Shown here piece after piece: positions 12,901 to 25,999 of a stretch of DNA of 64,000 nucleotides. Both the position numbers and the translations under genes were made by a program. Location: assembly GCA_014706295.1 (NCBI GenBank), contig JACSVZ010000015.1:59207535-59271534 (forward strand). Direction: 5' to 3'. The DNA comes from Lycocorax pyrrhopterus obiensis. Lineage: Eukaryota; Chordata; Aves; Passeriformes; Paradisaeidae. The notes below the pieces were generated by a model. That model had not been told where the DNA came from, made no database searches, and saw only the letters and a list, made by a program, of their open reading frames with translations. Every line of letters begins with the position of its first letter. Position 1 is the stretch's first letter.

Positions 12901-15235
12901 GTGCTGAAATCTTCTTTCCTGTTGCAGGGGAAATACCTGCTCATCCTCTGTAGCCCACACAAGTGCATTGGCATGACTGATCTCTGCATGCCATGCAAGA
13001 GCCAGGTTGGGCAGAAATAAGGAAGGCCCTACTCATTTATAGTTTCCACCAGGTCCAGTTGCTTTTTAAGTGGAGTTTCCCGTGTCCAACTGGACTCTGT
13101 CCAGGCAGATTAGACCAAGCGAGTGTGGCAGTGATTTGCTCAAGGGGAACATTGTTTTTCCAAGCTGACAGCCTGAGGAGCCAAGAAGGTGAATCTAAAC
13201 CTTGCTTTAGCCTCTGCATTTAACAAAAAGATCTGCCACACGTAGAGATTTCTCCCCCATTCCCTGTGCAAGGATGTCTTTCTGTCTAGCAAATCATGCC
13301 AGTATTAATCATCTTTCTGTTGCATGTGCATTCTTTCCTCTTTTATGCCAGGCATGCAAGCAACTCAAAATTGGTCTTTTTTAAAGACCAGCCCAATAAT
13401 AAATGCCAGCTTTTTCATTGTCTTCCTTTGGCCTTGATACATCTTGCCATTGGAATTCAGAAGCCAGCAACAGATCAAAGACCTAGTGACATTATTAAAG
13501 GATACGGGACAACCACTGAATTTTAAAACACAGAACTAGTTTTCCAGGGCTGGGTGGGAAAGTATTTTGTATTTCTACGGAATCTGTCTCCTCTGCTTTA
13601 TTTCTACTTTATTTCACCTTCTGTCAGCCCCCCAAAGACCTACTGACATCCCTACTGAGAAGCAACTTGATTGCATGCCCTTCACGGACTGCGCTAAGTT
13701 GTCTGTTCTCGTAACTTTAGAAGGTTCTGATGCTTCTGCCAGCACCTCCCATCCTGGTGAGGGAGAAATTACAAGTCAGTATAGCTGACTTAAAATGAAC
13801 ACACAGGAATACAAACAGTTCTTCTTGCTGAAAAGCCAGACAGAACTGACTCCTTAATTTACTGTACACCAAGTTCAGGGAGACAGATCTGAGCTAGGAC
13901 AGAAAAACAATGAATTTAGAGACGCACATACACTACTTGCCCTGTCTTTTGCTCCAGACTATAAGATCTCTGCACCTCATTAAAGAAGCTTTTTCTCTCC
14001 TTCTCCTAAGTGCCAATGCTCTCCCGTGATCAGGTACAAGGTTAGTGGAATTGTGTTGGTATTTCTTCCCCCACAGCCTGCAAGCACACATCTAGGAGCA
14101 TCAGAAATAAGCCACAGGAAAAAAAAATCCACAACGCTTTTGAAGGTTGACTTTGAAGTCAGCTGATAATGTTTCCATGGAGATCAAATGCTATGGAGTT
14201 GACAATGAATTCTCTTGTTGAGCCTTTCCTTCCAGGGGAAAAAAAAAAGTGCAAAGAACAATACTTCTAAATGACTACACTCTGCAGTCTAGTAGTGTTA
14301 TTGACTTGCAAAAACCACATCTATATCCCAACCCCTATTTTCTTATGGAGATGTTAACTCTTAGGTCTCAACATTTCAATGCTAGGTGTGCCACCATTCA
14401 CCTAGAGAATCAGATATATTCGTGAGGTACTGGGAAAAAATAGCATCTAGTGAAAATAATATTCTATGAGAAAAAAGATATGACTCTGCATTTGAACTTA
14501 TGCTGTAAATGAGAGTTATGATTCCTCTTGAGGAGTATTATAACATGAAATTATAAAAGAGCATGTCAGTGGCTGATATGGAGTGACACACAGATGTGTG
14601 TACTGAGAAAGTGGGTGATCTTTCGTATTTCCAGAGAGTCTCCTATTTCCTTTTCAAAATGAGTGCCAGCATAAATAAATAAATGCCAAATGTGTTGTTG
14701 GTTCACCAGAGAGCAGAGAGAACTACTAGAAGTAAAGATGTAACAATCCTCTGCTTTTTTTAAGCGTAAAAGGCAGAGCATTGAGAGCCTTGTCCTGCCG
14801 TCAGCTGAGCAACTTCTTTCTAGCTGGGAAATGCTCAGCAGGCCATCTTGGTCTTGTATTAACCCCAAAAGATGGCAAAGGGGATGTATGTCTGCATGGG
14901 TGATTTCCTAAATATTTATTTTTTGAGTGAAAATAGGAAATTAGCTAGCATTCAAAAGGCAAGGGATAACAATTGCTAAAGGCTGATTACTAATGGTTCA
15001 CCGGTCTGGATAAAGGTGCACCTCCAGTTCTACCACTATATCAGGACACAGTGAACTTGTATCCATACATATATGTCTGGACATGTATCCATCAGTGTCC
15101 TAGTTTTGAAATATGTAAGAAAAGAGTCACCCTTCAGACTCCAGAAACCTGGCCTAAAATGCGACCAAGGAACATGACCTTCAACCAGGTCTGTGAGAGA
15201 CACCACAAACTGTGCAGGGAGAGAGGTTTTAAAGG

Positions 15236-15641
15236 AATCATAGATAATTGCTTAGGTTGGGAAAGACCTCTAAGATCATTGAGTCCAAGCATTAACCCAG
15301 TACTGCCAAATCCATCACTAAACCATGTCCCTAAGCGCCACATCTACACATCTCTTGAATGCCTCCAGGGATGGTGACTCAACCTCTTCTCTGGGTAGCC
15401 TGTTGCAGTGCTTGATGACCTTTTTGGTGCAGAGCATTTTCCTGTTATCCAATCTAAAGCTTCCCTGGTACAATTTGAGGCCATTTCCTCTTGTTCTATC
15501 CTTTGTTACTTGGAGAAGACACCGACCCCTTCACAGCTACAATTTCCTGTCAGGTGGTTGTAAAGAGGAAAGAAGTCTCCCTTGAGCCTCCTTTTCTCCA
15601 CAGTTAACAACCCCAATTTCCTTGGCCACTCCCCATAAAGA
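15236..15641 (-). mobile_element. CR1 LINE 3' fragment (truncated)
   Basis: On the plus strand it begins with a degraded form of the CR1 3' end (AATCATAGATAATTGCTTAGG). It continues through the well-known GGGAAAGACCTCTAAGATCA, AAACCATGTCCCTAAG, CTCCAGGGATGGTGACTC and GGCCATTTCCTCTTGTTCTA blocks, which are the antisense of the ORF2 C-terminus and 3' UTR. The element therefore lies on the minus strand, 5'-truncated at about 15641. Stops and frameshifts make it non-functional. Confidence 0.92.
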
Positions 15642-18600
15642 GGGAAAAATCCTTAAAAGTGAACAAAAAGGACATTTTTAGAAACAGGTTGACTCTTATT
15701 TCCTGAATATGCATGCTCTTGGCCTTGTTACATTACTTCCTGATGGGCACAAAGCCTGCATGACTGCTCTGAGCTCTGCTTCTCCTCACAGGTCCCAAAA
15801 GACCCTCATCAGCTCCTTTTCTGCCTTCCACAACACCCTTGTCATGTGTTTGAGGGTTTTAAACAATCGAGAGCCTTTGAGAGGTTTAAACATTTAAAGC
15901 CTATTAACCCTGTACATTAACTCAAGCTCGTTCCAACTCAAAGCCTTAAATCACTTTAGAGCATAATGCAAAATTTAACCAAAAGCACAAGTAGGAGCCA
16001 GAGCGTTCATGTGTGTGGTGGGGGAGGCATGGCAGAGGAGGGACTCACTTTGTTGTGCTGAGGCTGGTCTCAAAGACTTTCATAACCCATTTATGGCATG
16101 TCTTGATACAAACCAGCCTTTGTCTCCATCTGGAGGTCAATCCACATAAATAAGTTCTCACAGTGATCTGTAGGGAATTTTGCCAAATTTTTAAGCTCCT
16201 CTGCAGTCATCATTAATTTAGTACCTCCCACAGGAATAAAATATGATTGGTATCTCATTTTTTCCAGTGTTCCAAACTTTTTGAATTATAAATACTCTTA
16301 TAAGTGGCCAAAGGTATTATGCCTTTGCGAAAACTGTATTTATCCCAAGCTTCACAGTTCACATTCCAGTAACTCACTGCAGATCTTGATTTTTCCATAG
16401 ATCACATGCTGCTGTTTAAGAGCTGTATGCATACACTTGTGCACACATGTGTGCATTTACACTTGCCTTTCCATAGGGAAAAAAATACTTGATGTAAACT
16501 TTCTAAAACTATTCATTTTTGGAAAGAAGCACAAGAAACTGAGCTTGCAAAGAATAATGTTGTGGAAATGAAAAAAATAAATATGAACACAGGAAATACC
16601 TTCCATATTCAGTGTTGTGATTGATCATGTCACTACAAGTAAACATTCTGAAGAATGGGTAGAGACCTCGATTATTAATGAAAAATACAAATCCTAAGTG
16701 CCCTGTGGGACCTATCATATTTCCCAATGAATTCCGTAGGATGGCTCTTACTTTCTCCTTTTGTTTATCTTTCTCTTTGCTTCCTCTTGGCAGCTACTAT
16801 GAAGGTACTTCGTAACTGCCTAGGAGATGTCAGTCACAGAGCTTTGCCTTACACTTGCTGCATTAAATTGCTCCGTTTTTGTTTCTTAAATTATTCAGCA
16901 GTGGAACGATTATTTTGAGATGACAGGACCATAGTTGTGTAGAATAAACACTCTTATTTTCTACCGTTGTGTGCTATTTTCAAAGTACAGTGAGTTAAAT
17001 TTGGGCCTCAAATGACTCAACAGCTGGTAAGGATCCATGGCTGCAAACACACAGATGCCTCCGTTGTCATCTCCTAACATATGCACAGCACAGGCGGAGG
17101 AAGCACAGCGCAGAGGCTCGGGGATTTGGAAGACAAGGCTCTGCGGAGGTGGGAACGAAAGGGGATACGGACGTGTGCAGCACAGCTATGCCGACAGCGG
17201 TGCAGCATGGGCTCCCAAGGCCTGTTTTGAAGCCCTGCTTTCTGGTGGGGTTGGCATCCCCGTCTGGTCATCAGCTCCTGGGCACAATGAGTCATGCTGT
17301 GACAGCTGATGGCACTGGCACAAAGCCCTGGGTGTGTCCTCATCCCCGCTGGCACCTTGCAACAGCCCCGCATGAAGTGAGGCACGGCTGGGGCAGGAGG
17401 TGACCCAGTCTAAATGGTCAGTCCATCCTCTGGCTGGGAGGATAATAAAGCATTTTGACTTAGCCCTGGACTGAAAAAAGGAATATTTTGGAAGTATTTC
17501 TGAGAAGGCTGGAAATTACTTATAAAAAGCTGTTTCTCCCTAGTTTAAAATATAAATAAGAACACGTTCATACATACATAAGTGGGTTTTTCGTTCTTTA
17601 ATAAACATTCTCTCTTGTATATCTGAAATAAAGCATTACATTATGCCAACACACCTGCATAACTTAATTTTTTATTCCTTCTCACACATATTTCCTGCCT
17701 GCTTATCTTTACTGCAGCAGCCAGCATTGGAAAGAATAGGTGTTCACCTCTGCTATGGGAAAGATTTGAAGCTTTTCTAACCCTGATCTAGGTCCTCTGA
17801 GTATGGACAGGCTACAAAGAGTAATGTCTCTGGAGCAGTCTTAGAGGGGGTCAGAAGAAACCCCAGTCAGTGGCAGAAGTGGAACTGGCAAATGGCACTT
17901 GAAACCCCCAGACTGGCGAGGAGGGAGGAGGAGAGGGTGAAAGAAATTCCTGATGTTTTTGGAAGCAAATGCTAGGATAAAAAATCAGGCCAGAAAAACT
18001 CCATACTACCACTTTATGTGTACAGCATGACTTCCAGGGCTTTCATGCCAGTAGAAAGGAGAGTTTCAGACTCCTAAGCAAAGCTCCAAGCCCAGTACCT
18101 CATGCAAAAACATCACTAGGCAAAGACAAGAAATGAGCTGCTATATGAGCCTCCAGATCATTTTATTACAGATCTGCACGGAGAAGCCAAATCACATGAA
18201 CAAGGGCATTTAACAGCTGGAATAATTTCCAAATAGACTAATTAGAGACTGAATTATTAATGGTAAAATTTCTAATTGGCTCAAAGCAAGGTTACAGCAA
18301 GAAACTCACTTGACTTTGCAAAGAATAATGAATATTTGCAAGGCTAGTAAAATTACATGCTTCTCTAAGGAAATTGTTAGCAAATGGGGAAAAAACCCTG
18401 AAGTCATCCTAAAGTGTATGTCACAAGACAAAACTGGCAGAGACCTGGTAAGAGTGAAGAGAACAGGTAAAAACAGTAAACAAGTGCAGAGATGATTTAT
18501 TGCATTTATTTGCAGTAAATTTGGAATAAAATAAGACAACGCAGAAGTCTCTCCCTGAAGGGCTGCCTTGTTAGGCATGCAGTAAAACCCTGAACTATTT

Positions 18601-18869
18601 CACTGAAGTGTGTTCTCAGTACAAATTACAGACTTATGAAAGGAAAATACATGAATGTGCAGCTGAAGGACAGAGCTCTGATAAGGATGATAAAACGTCA
18701 TTCTTTGTCAGTCTTTTAATACATTTACAAAGGCAAGTGATGTAGCTTTGGCCAGGGATAATTGTGTGCTGAAGCAAGTACCAGAACATGATATTGGAAG
18801 TGCCATTTTGTATTTCCAGCTGGGACAACAGACAGCAGTTCAGCAGGGAGGTGCACAAGGTAGGGAGGG

Positions 18870-20950
18870 GGAGGATGCAATCACTGCCAAAACACTGGAT
18901 CATGCCACCAGGAGGCAGCCACCCCACTTTCCCCACAGCAGGCACTGATGAGGAAGAAAAGAGTTTTGAAGCGTTTAGGTACAAAGTCAGCCTTGCCCTC
19001 AAATTAGAAATAATGCAAGCAGTATGAAATTTCAAAACAGCTGACTGAAATCAGCTGACCTGGGAAAACATCAGGCTATCAGAGATTGTCTTTAAAATAT
19101 GATTTTATAAAGCAAGTACAATAACAGAAGGTGTGGTGAGGTTGGGTTTGCATGGCTGCAAACCTAGCAGAATCTGAGATGCTGAAACAAGAAAGTCCTA
19201 TGGATGAATGTGCTGGAGAGCAGGTAGAAAAAACTAGGGTTAGATAGATATACAGCTTGTTTGCTGATCATGAGACAGGAAATATTCATAAACAACTTGA
19301 TGGAGAACTAAAAGAAGGGATTCTGGAGCCAAGGGAATTGCCTTGGTAGAGTTACCAATGTGCCAATTCATAGCATTTCAGCTCTTGGGAGGTGGAAGTA
19401 AAACTGACATTTGACCTTGATGATGTTGGCTAAATTAGCTGTTGAGGGAGTGAAGACACCAATCAAAAGAATTGACAGGTTTGCTATGATAATAAACCAA
19501 AAAAAGTCAAGGATTTGAATACATTCAAAAGAACTGCTCAAAGCCAGAAAACGTGAGCACCACTTCCTGGGAACTGATGAGGTGGTCATGTCTAGATTTG
19601 AAAAAGCAAAGGCACAGTTCTGGTGCAAATAAAATTGCTTTGGTCAAAACACAACATATGAAATGCCCCACATGCATTTCCTCAGGTAGATGTTTAACTG
19701 AATTCCTGTTAGACCAGGTACTTGATGAGCATGAAAGCATCAAGTTTGCCACAGGACTCAGGTTTGTTTGTTTGTTTGTAACACAGGAAGTAGTGTTACA
19801 GATGCTCCTAAGGTTCCACAAATTGTTATAAAATTACAAAATTACTGGATGGAGCTTTTACTGGTGCACAGATTTTTCAGTAATTTGCGTGAAGAGAAAA
19901 CACAAGAACCTGCAAGAGGATGTGCTTGGAGTCATGTATAATTTGAGTGTGACCCACTTCTGTAACAGAATTAAACAGTCTCAAGTAAGATGAATAAAAT
20001 GAACTAATCACAGTGAAATTTAAGCGCATAATTCCCAATGGAAAAACTCTCAAAAAGATAAACTCTCCCACCTTGCAGGGTAAAATGATACTGACAATAC
20101 TGAAATGAAACTACAACAGATAGTGCAATTCTGGGTACAGGAGGCTGTGCAACAGTACCATCATGCAAAATGAGATAAAAAGTGCTAAACATAATTTACA
20201 GTATCCATCTGGCTCTGTACAAGATGAGGGACTGAAAAAAAATCCTACTGTGGACAGGCAAATGCTGTCATTCAAGATAAGGAATCCAAGTATAAATTGT
20301 ACAATAAAACCAAAAATTATGGAAGAGAACTTTGGAAGCCGTAAGGGATCTGTGATTGCTGTTGATACAGATACATTTGGACTAAACAGAAAAGATGAAT
20401 TATTAATAATTTTTAGCTTGTTACAAAACATGCAGAATAGCAGAGTAAAACACACTCTAAATCACAGTTTACATGTCCTGGATTCCAGATGAGCTAATGC
20501 CAGATAATGGCCAGCATTTTGTAAATGACTTGTTTTAGGAATTTGCTTGAGAAATTAGATCTAGCAAAGGAAAGCAAGTCCTTATGAGGCACTGCCACAT
20601 GAGTTAGCAAGAGGTTTGGTAAATATAATAAAGAACCAGAGGTCCAAGCAAACCACATCTGGTCTTGTTAGATTATTACAGCACACTTCTCAGTGCTCTG
20701 TTGAGATTTCCTGTTCGAAGAATTATGGGCAATAAGGGACAAACCCCATAGATATGTTAAGCTAGCAATGTTTAAACATTGCAAAAGAGCTATTTTTCTA
20801 GAAATAAAACCAGAACAAATGCTACAAACATAGCCAAGACAAGTGGTGTTGCAAATGGAAGGGAAGGTTAGATTTCAGTCTGATTCTATAGCTACCAATT
20901 GAACACAGTCTCCTGTCAGCTGCAATGAGGTCAGATGGCAGAAACCTTCC
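18870..20950 (+). pseudogene. decayed Ty3/Gypsy-type retrotransposon (gag-pol remnant)
   Basis: Several broken protein-like segments occur in the order expected of Gypsy pol. A CxxC-start zinc-knuckle-like stretch lies near 18876. An RT-entry-like segment (ELKEGILEPRELPW) lies near 19302. A segment like the RT/RNase H boundary (RFEKAKAQF) lies near 19591. The clearest part is an integrase core at 20479-20620, where IPDELMPDNG is followed by QHF and later ELARG. A C-terminal part at 20638-20730 (LVLLDYYSTLLS ... VRRIMG) follows. Stops and frameshifts break every segment, and most of the RT palm is missing. The closest relative in my memory is the K02A2.6-like Gypsy polyprotein of vertebrates. 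I see no long terminal repeats. The integrase part is fairly secure; the gag, RT and RNase H parts are weaker. Confidence 0.55.
20479..20730 (+). pseudogene. integrase core and C-terminal remnant of the Gypsy-like element
   Basis: The frame starting at 20479 reads a Gly/Trp-I-P-D-E-L then PDNG block. The Asp at 20503 corresponds to the second acidic residue of the DDE integrase active site. After a one-base frameshift, a Glu at 20601 with a following ARG sits where the catalytic Glu and its NGEAER-like context would be; spacing is about 10 nt short of the usual 35 residues. A further segment at 20638-20730 matches the conserved LALLAYRSTPL-type region and the LLMGR-like motif (here RRIMG). 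In-frame stops occur at several points, so no protein is made. Confidence 0.6.
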
Positions 20951-22794
20951 AAAGCAGTTTTCCCATTATTGGACTTGAGAAAGAGTTAGGCAAAACTGAG
21001 AGGCACTCTGGCTCCATGCAGTTTAAGAAACAGAATGGTAATATGTTGACAGCATTTATGGCATGAAAGAAGCAGTTTTGTATTCAAACACCATCCAGCA
21101 ACAAAAAAGTTTAAATTAAAAGATTCATTGGCTGTAAAAGGAAGGACTGTCTAACACACGACACAGTCTGAAAACGTTGATAGCTACTGACTTTTAGATT
21201 AGATGGCTCTAGTTGTGTATTTTATTAACTGACTGCTTCAGTTTGTAGATGTTACTTTATGCCCATTTGCTGTTAAAAGAAATCAGTATAGCAGTTGCTA
21301 CTGACTTGTGCAAAACAAGAAAGAGAGTAACCTTTGGGTAATACTGATCCACGTGTCTGCGCTGAAGCAGAAAATAAGTTTGATCTCCTCCCAGCACATC
21401 TTTATTTATAATATTACACATCTTGACAGAATTTGGCAGATAAAATAATCTGGTGGCTCTCATTTCAATTAGTTTCAGGTTCCAACTGCTGGATGTGGTT
21501 ATTATTTTGTCTATGCAAAGAGCATGCTACTATCAGATGGCTTCTCACTGCATAGGTACTTTCACTCTGTGTTCAAGTCAATTATAAACCGTCTGTTAAA
21601 CAGTTTTGAGCAATTGGCTTACTGTGGCATGCTGTCTTTTTCTTGTTTTTCAAACCATGAGTCATTCTTACAGCTCTTCTGCAAACCTCTCCCATTCTTT
21701 CCACATCCTTCTTTAGTATTGACACCTGATTAGGATGTCCAGAAACAGCTTTCCTTAGCCCAGAGATAACACCACCTCATGGTCTCATTGTATATTCCAT
21801 AAGAAATAACCCATTTAGCAGCTGCATTGCACCGAGAGCTCCTGTGCAGCTGGATGATCCCAGCACCCGTGATTCCAGAGACTGTTCCCAGTTGCGTGAC
21901 CTTGGCTCTGTCTCCGCTGAAACGTGTGTTGTTTGAGCACGCCAAAAGGTGGCTTTGCAAGCTGTGAGTGACCCATTCCACTACACATGGTTACACTGAA
22001 TCTCTTTTCACCTGAAAACTTTTCAGTCATCCTTCAAATCACTAACAAATAATGTTGAGCCAAAAGGTAATCTCTGCAGCTGCACTAGAAACCAACCCCT
22101 ATATAATGTTAATTTCCAAATAGCAAACAAGACATAGGTAGTTTCTAATAAGTTTACATTTTCTGTATTTATTTAGTATACTCTTAATGTTTTAATTTGA
22201 ATGTTGTGCTGTAGTATCTTAAATACCACACAGATATCTGAGCAGATTAGAGCAAAATGGCTCCTGTGCAAACTAAGCTTTTAAATACATAAGAAACACC
22301 AAGCTCATCTGGCAAGCCATTGCCCATAATGTTTTGACACCCACAACAAAATATTTACAGACATCCCCACAAAGACCAGTGTGTGCTTGCACAAGGTCCT
22401 AGCAGACTTCAAATGTGTTTGTGGGCACAGAAAGAACTGATGTCTAATGTCACCAGCACAACATCACTAGAACATAAATACTTGTTACTCCAGCATTTAA
22501 CTCCTCTTCTGGGACTACAGAATCTTTCCTCTATGTCACATACTGATCTGTGTCACACCACAGTACAGATAAGCAGATGATAAACTGCACTGAAGTGATG
22601 ATCTGCCTGGAGGGCAAAAACCGAGCTAAACAAAAATCACCAGCAGAGAAGAGAAAAGAGAGCAGAAGAAGTGGCGTTCACTTTGAGACATTCACCCAGC
22701 ACTGTGTTTGGGTCTTGACTCTCACACCCTTCATTTCAAGTAACTGTGCCTTGAAATTTGCTGCTAACAGAAATTTGGATGGCATCTGTAGTAA

Positions 22795-23390
22795 GGAAGG
22801 CTGGTACATTACATGGGAAATGTGGGATGACCTTGAGGGCTGGTGTAGTAGGAATGGGAAGAAGTTCAAAAGCACAGAGTGCCAGGGCATGTACCTGGGC
22901 AATAATAAACAGAACCTCTGCTGTAAATTGGGAGAGCATTAGTAGGAAAGTACAAAGGTGGAGAAAGGCCTGGATGTATCATCCAGCTGTAGGATGACTG
23001 TGGGTCTCTCCAGTGTGAGGCAGCATGAAAAAAAGCAAATACAACCACAAAATACTTCAGGCAAGGAATTACCAGCAGGGGAAGAAAACCATCACACCAC
23101 TTACACAAGGCCTTGATTAGACCTTGTTAGGGAATGGTCCTTCTCATCCATGTTTGAGAAAGGCAAGTACAAACAAGAACAGGTGGCAGAAAGAGCTGCT
23201 GGATTGATAATTGTTCTTACAGAGAGAAGTCTACAAGAAATTCTATGTAGAGTGGGAAAAGGAAAACAGAATACCATTGCTCTTCATAGGTACAGCAAAG
23301 AAAGAGACATATAAACTAAAGGTTACATTTGACTCAAGAACAACTGGTGAGTAATAAGTATAGATTATAACTTTCAGCACAGTTTCTAGG
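22795..23390 (+). mobile_element. ancient CR1-like LINE fragment (amniote-wide type)
   Basis: The order of blocks follows the coding strand of older CR1 elements: AATGGGAAGAAGTTCAAAAG, GTGCCAGGGCATGTACCTGG, a GGAGAAAGGCCTGGATG block, AGGCAAGGAATTACCAGC, CATACC-like then ACAAGGCC..TGATTAGACC, and CATGTTTGAGAAAGGCAAGT with GAACAGGTGGCAGAAAGAG. Divergence is far higher than in the bird CR1 tails elsewhere in the window, so it is an old insertion. It ends about 360 bp from the TMEM178B penultimate exon. Confidence 0.65.
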
Positions 23391-23731
23391 CATCAGTGTC
23401 CCACTGTGAAATAGGATAGTGGTGAGAACAACACCTGCATAATCTTCAGATTTTTATTACTGATCTTACTAAGTGACAGTGTTATTTGCAACAAGAGAGT
23501 ACTGTACTCTCAGTACTCTCAGATGGCCCTTTCTACTACCACGAGTTACAGACACTGTTTTGTGGTGGAACTATGTCTGGGTGATCCTTGATGTGCACCA
23601 GAAGGAGCTCAGAATAAAACCGAGTCCAGATCAAGTAAAACAACTCTGAAAACGTATTTTCAGTGACTTAGAAAAGGAGGGACATGTGGAAAGAGGGAAC
23701 ATGAAAACAACAAGAAAAATACATTCCTTCA

Positions 23732-24024
<293 letters not shown>

Positions 24025-24359
24025 TAAGGATGATTCAGAGCGAGACAAACCATAAATTAAGTCACTAGCTTAGGCTGGCGAGAGAGAGAGAGCAGGTGAC
24101 TGTTTTACCACACAATGAAGCTCAGTGCAGATGCACTCAAGTGACTTGTGACAGCTTGCTCAGGAGCTAGAAGTTGTAAAATGGCCTCAGTGCAATGCTG
24201 TGCCTAATAACTCCAGTCTCTGGGCACTAGCACAACATCTGTTTACATCTTGCCTTCTCATGTCTGTCCATTACTCCACGGCATCCAAAGGATGTCCCTG
24301 CTCAAACTGATCAGCAAAGCAGTTTCTATGCTTTGTGCCAGCACAGACATGACAGAGGA

Positions 24360-24445
24360 TTCACCTCAATTCTGACCCCCTTTGTGATTTTGGGCAAGTC
24401 ACTGAGCCCCTCTGGGCCACAGCTTTCCACGTGTAAGTTGGGCCA
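24360..24445 (+). mobile_element. MIR-type CORE-SINE fragment
   Basis: The stretch contains TGTGATTTTGGGCAAGTCAC, then TGAGCCCCTCTGGGCCACAG and CTTTCCACGTGTAAGTTGGG. These follow the classic MIR core (TGTGACCTTGGGCAAGTCAC ... CCTCTCTGTGCCTCAGTTTC ... ATCTGTAAAATGGG) block by block. It is on the plus strand and ancient. Confidence 0.8.
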
Positions 24446-25407
24446 GAGCATCCAGTGGTGGTAGGAATGAAACACGGTACCTCCAGAACAGCAAGGCACG
24501 CAGATACTCTGGTGCCAGACATCATTAAATGCACTCCAGATACACGGCTGGGACAGAGGACACATCGTTGTCCTCTCCTGTACCTAGATGGTGACCTTGC
24601 CAGATGATTTTTGGTGAGGACGTTTTTGAGTGCTCCAGGGAGCACTGAGTGTAGGAGGAGGGCAGGGTGCTGGAGCAAAACATTTTTGTATTCAAGCGGG
24701 GACTGAGTACATCTGATGTGGGTGAAAGGCGTTGACCTGCATTTATTTCATAAATAAGGGACAAGGGCCCCCAAACCCTAATGAAAGGAATTCTTAAACA
24801 GAGACCTGGTTATGTTGCATATTTGCCTTCTGCAAAAAGGATATGACTATGGGACTGCTGGGAACCCTCTTCCTGCATGTGCTGGGAAAAAAAGTTCTTC
24901 ACAGTTGGTTTGGATGTGAAATCTGGGCAGTGAGACCACCTGGCAACTGAAAGAGCATGGACTATGTGAGCTAAAGAGCATCTTCACACCCTGAGATAAT
25001 GAAACAGATGGGAGCATCTTCACTAACATTTGATTATTCCCTGTCCCCCCTTCATGCACACATAAAAAGTTCAAGCACTGATATGTCAAGAGTATATGTA
25101 CAGAGAAAATTCCAGCCAAGTCAACTCTCTAAACATTTGTTTCCTTCTTGAAACACGTTTTTTGGTCTTTGGTTTTTTGTTTTTTTTTTGCACAGCAATG
25201 ATTTTACTTTTTTTTTTCAAGAAACAGAATGCGTATGACAGAGGAGAAAGATTTGAAAACTCTGAATCATCCACCAGTCTCTATGGCAGCTTTTCTCCTT
25301 GGCTGGCCTTTGACTATTTCTCGGCTTCTGTTATTTTTTGTGCTTTTCCTACAGTGGATAAAAGGACCACAATACCCACAGCACAGATTCAGTGAAATTT
25401 GTGAAGA

Positions 25408-25504
25408 GTGATAAATTACCATAATCAGAGATTCCTAAAACTTCATATCCAAAATGCTAAGTGTCCACGAAGTCTATAGGTATGCTGGGACAGAATGACT
25501 TGAA
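25408..25504 (+). repeat. copy B of a diverged ~100-bp duplicate
   Basis: It begins GTGATAAATTACCATAATCA, shares the central ATCCAAAATGCTA, and ends near AGAATGACTTGAA. It is in the same orientation as copy A, 1.48 kb away. The sequence preceding it does not resemble the exon next to copy A, so the exon itself was not duplicated. Confidence 0.6.
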
Positions 25505-25999
25505 GGCAGTTTACCCAGGTCCATGTTCATTTTAGCACTTTGTATGGAAGATCAAGTTGCAGAACACAAGCCCTCCCTTGAAGCTATAACTCCTTCCTGT
25601 AGACTGTCACTGATTTTCTGAGGAGTCTCTCTGACAACATAAAGATAATCAGGTCTTCAGCCCACCAGTAACCAGGTCCTTTTAACAAGATACACATCTT
25701 AAAATAAGTACTTTTATCTTAGGTTTTGTGACTGTCCCACCACATTTGAGTATGTTCAAGGAGTTCTAGTACAGAAAAAAATGAAAGTTTTTCCTGCAGA
25801 AACTTGTATTTCTCCTAGGCAATGCTAATCTCTGTTCCTTGGGAATTTCTCAGAGTGCTTTTTAAAACAAGCAGTAAGTATTAGTGAGCATCTTTGATGG
25901 CTGAGTGTCTTCCTACTTTTTCAGTCCATGAAGGCCTGGGCTCAATTTGAAAGATGAATGAAAACATAAAATCTTTACTGTTTCCTATGTCATCTTCCA

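Noticed and set aside
20163..20492. 109-codon plus-strand open frame inside the Gypsy-like remnant
   Set aside because: It does not match a retroelement domain, and it is out of frame with the integrase block that follows. It is probably a chance opening in decayed sequence.
23490..23522. Short palindrome GAGAGTACTGTACTCTC followed by a partial repeat
   Set aside because: Eight-base arms with a single-base centre are expected by chance in 64 kb and have no context.
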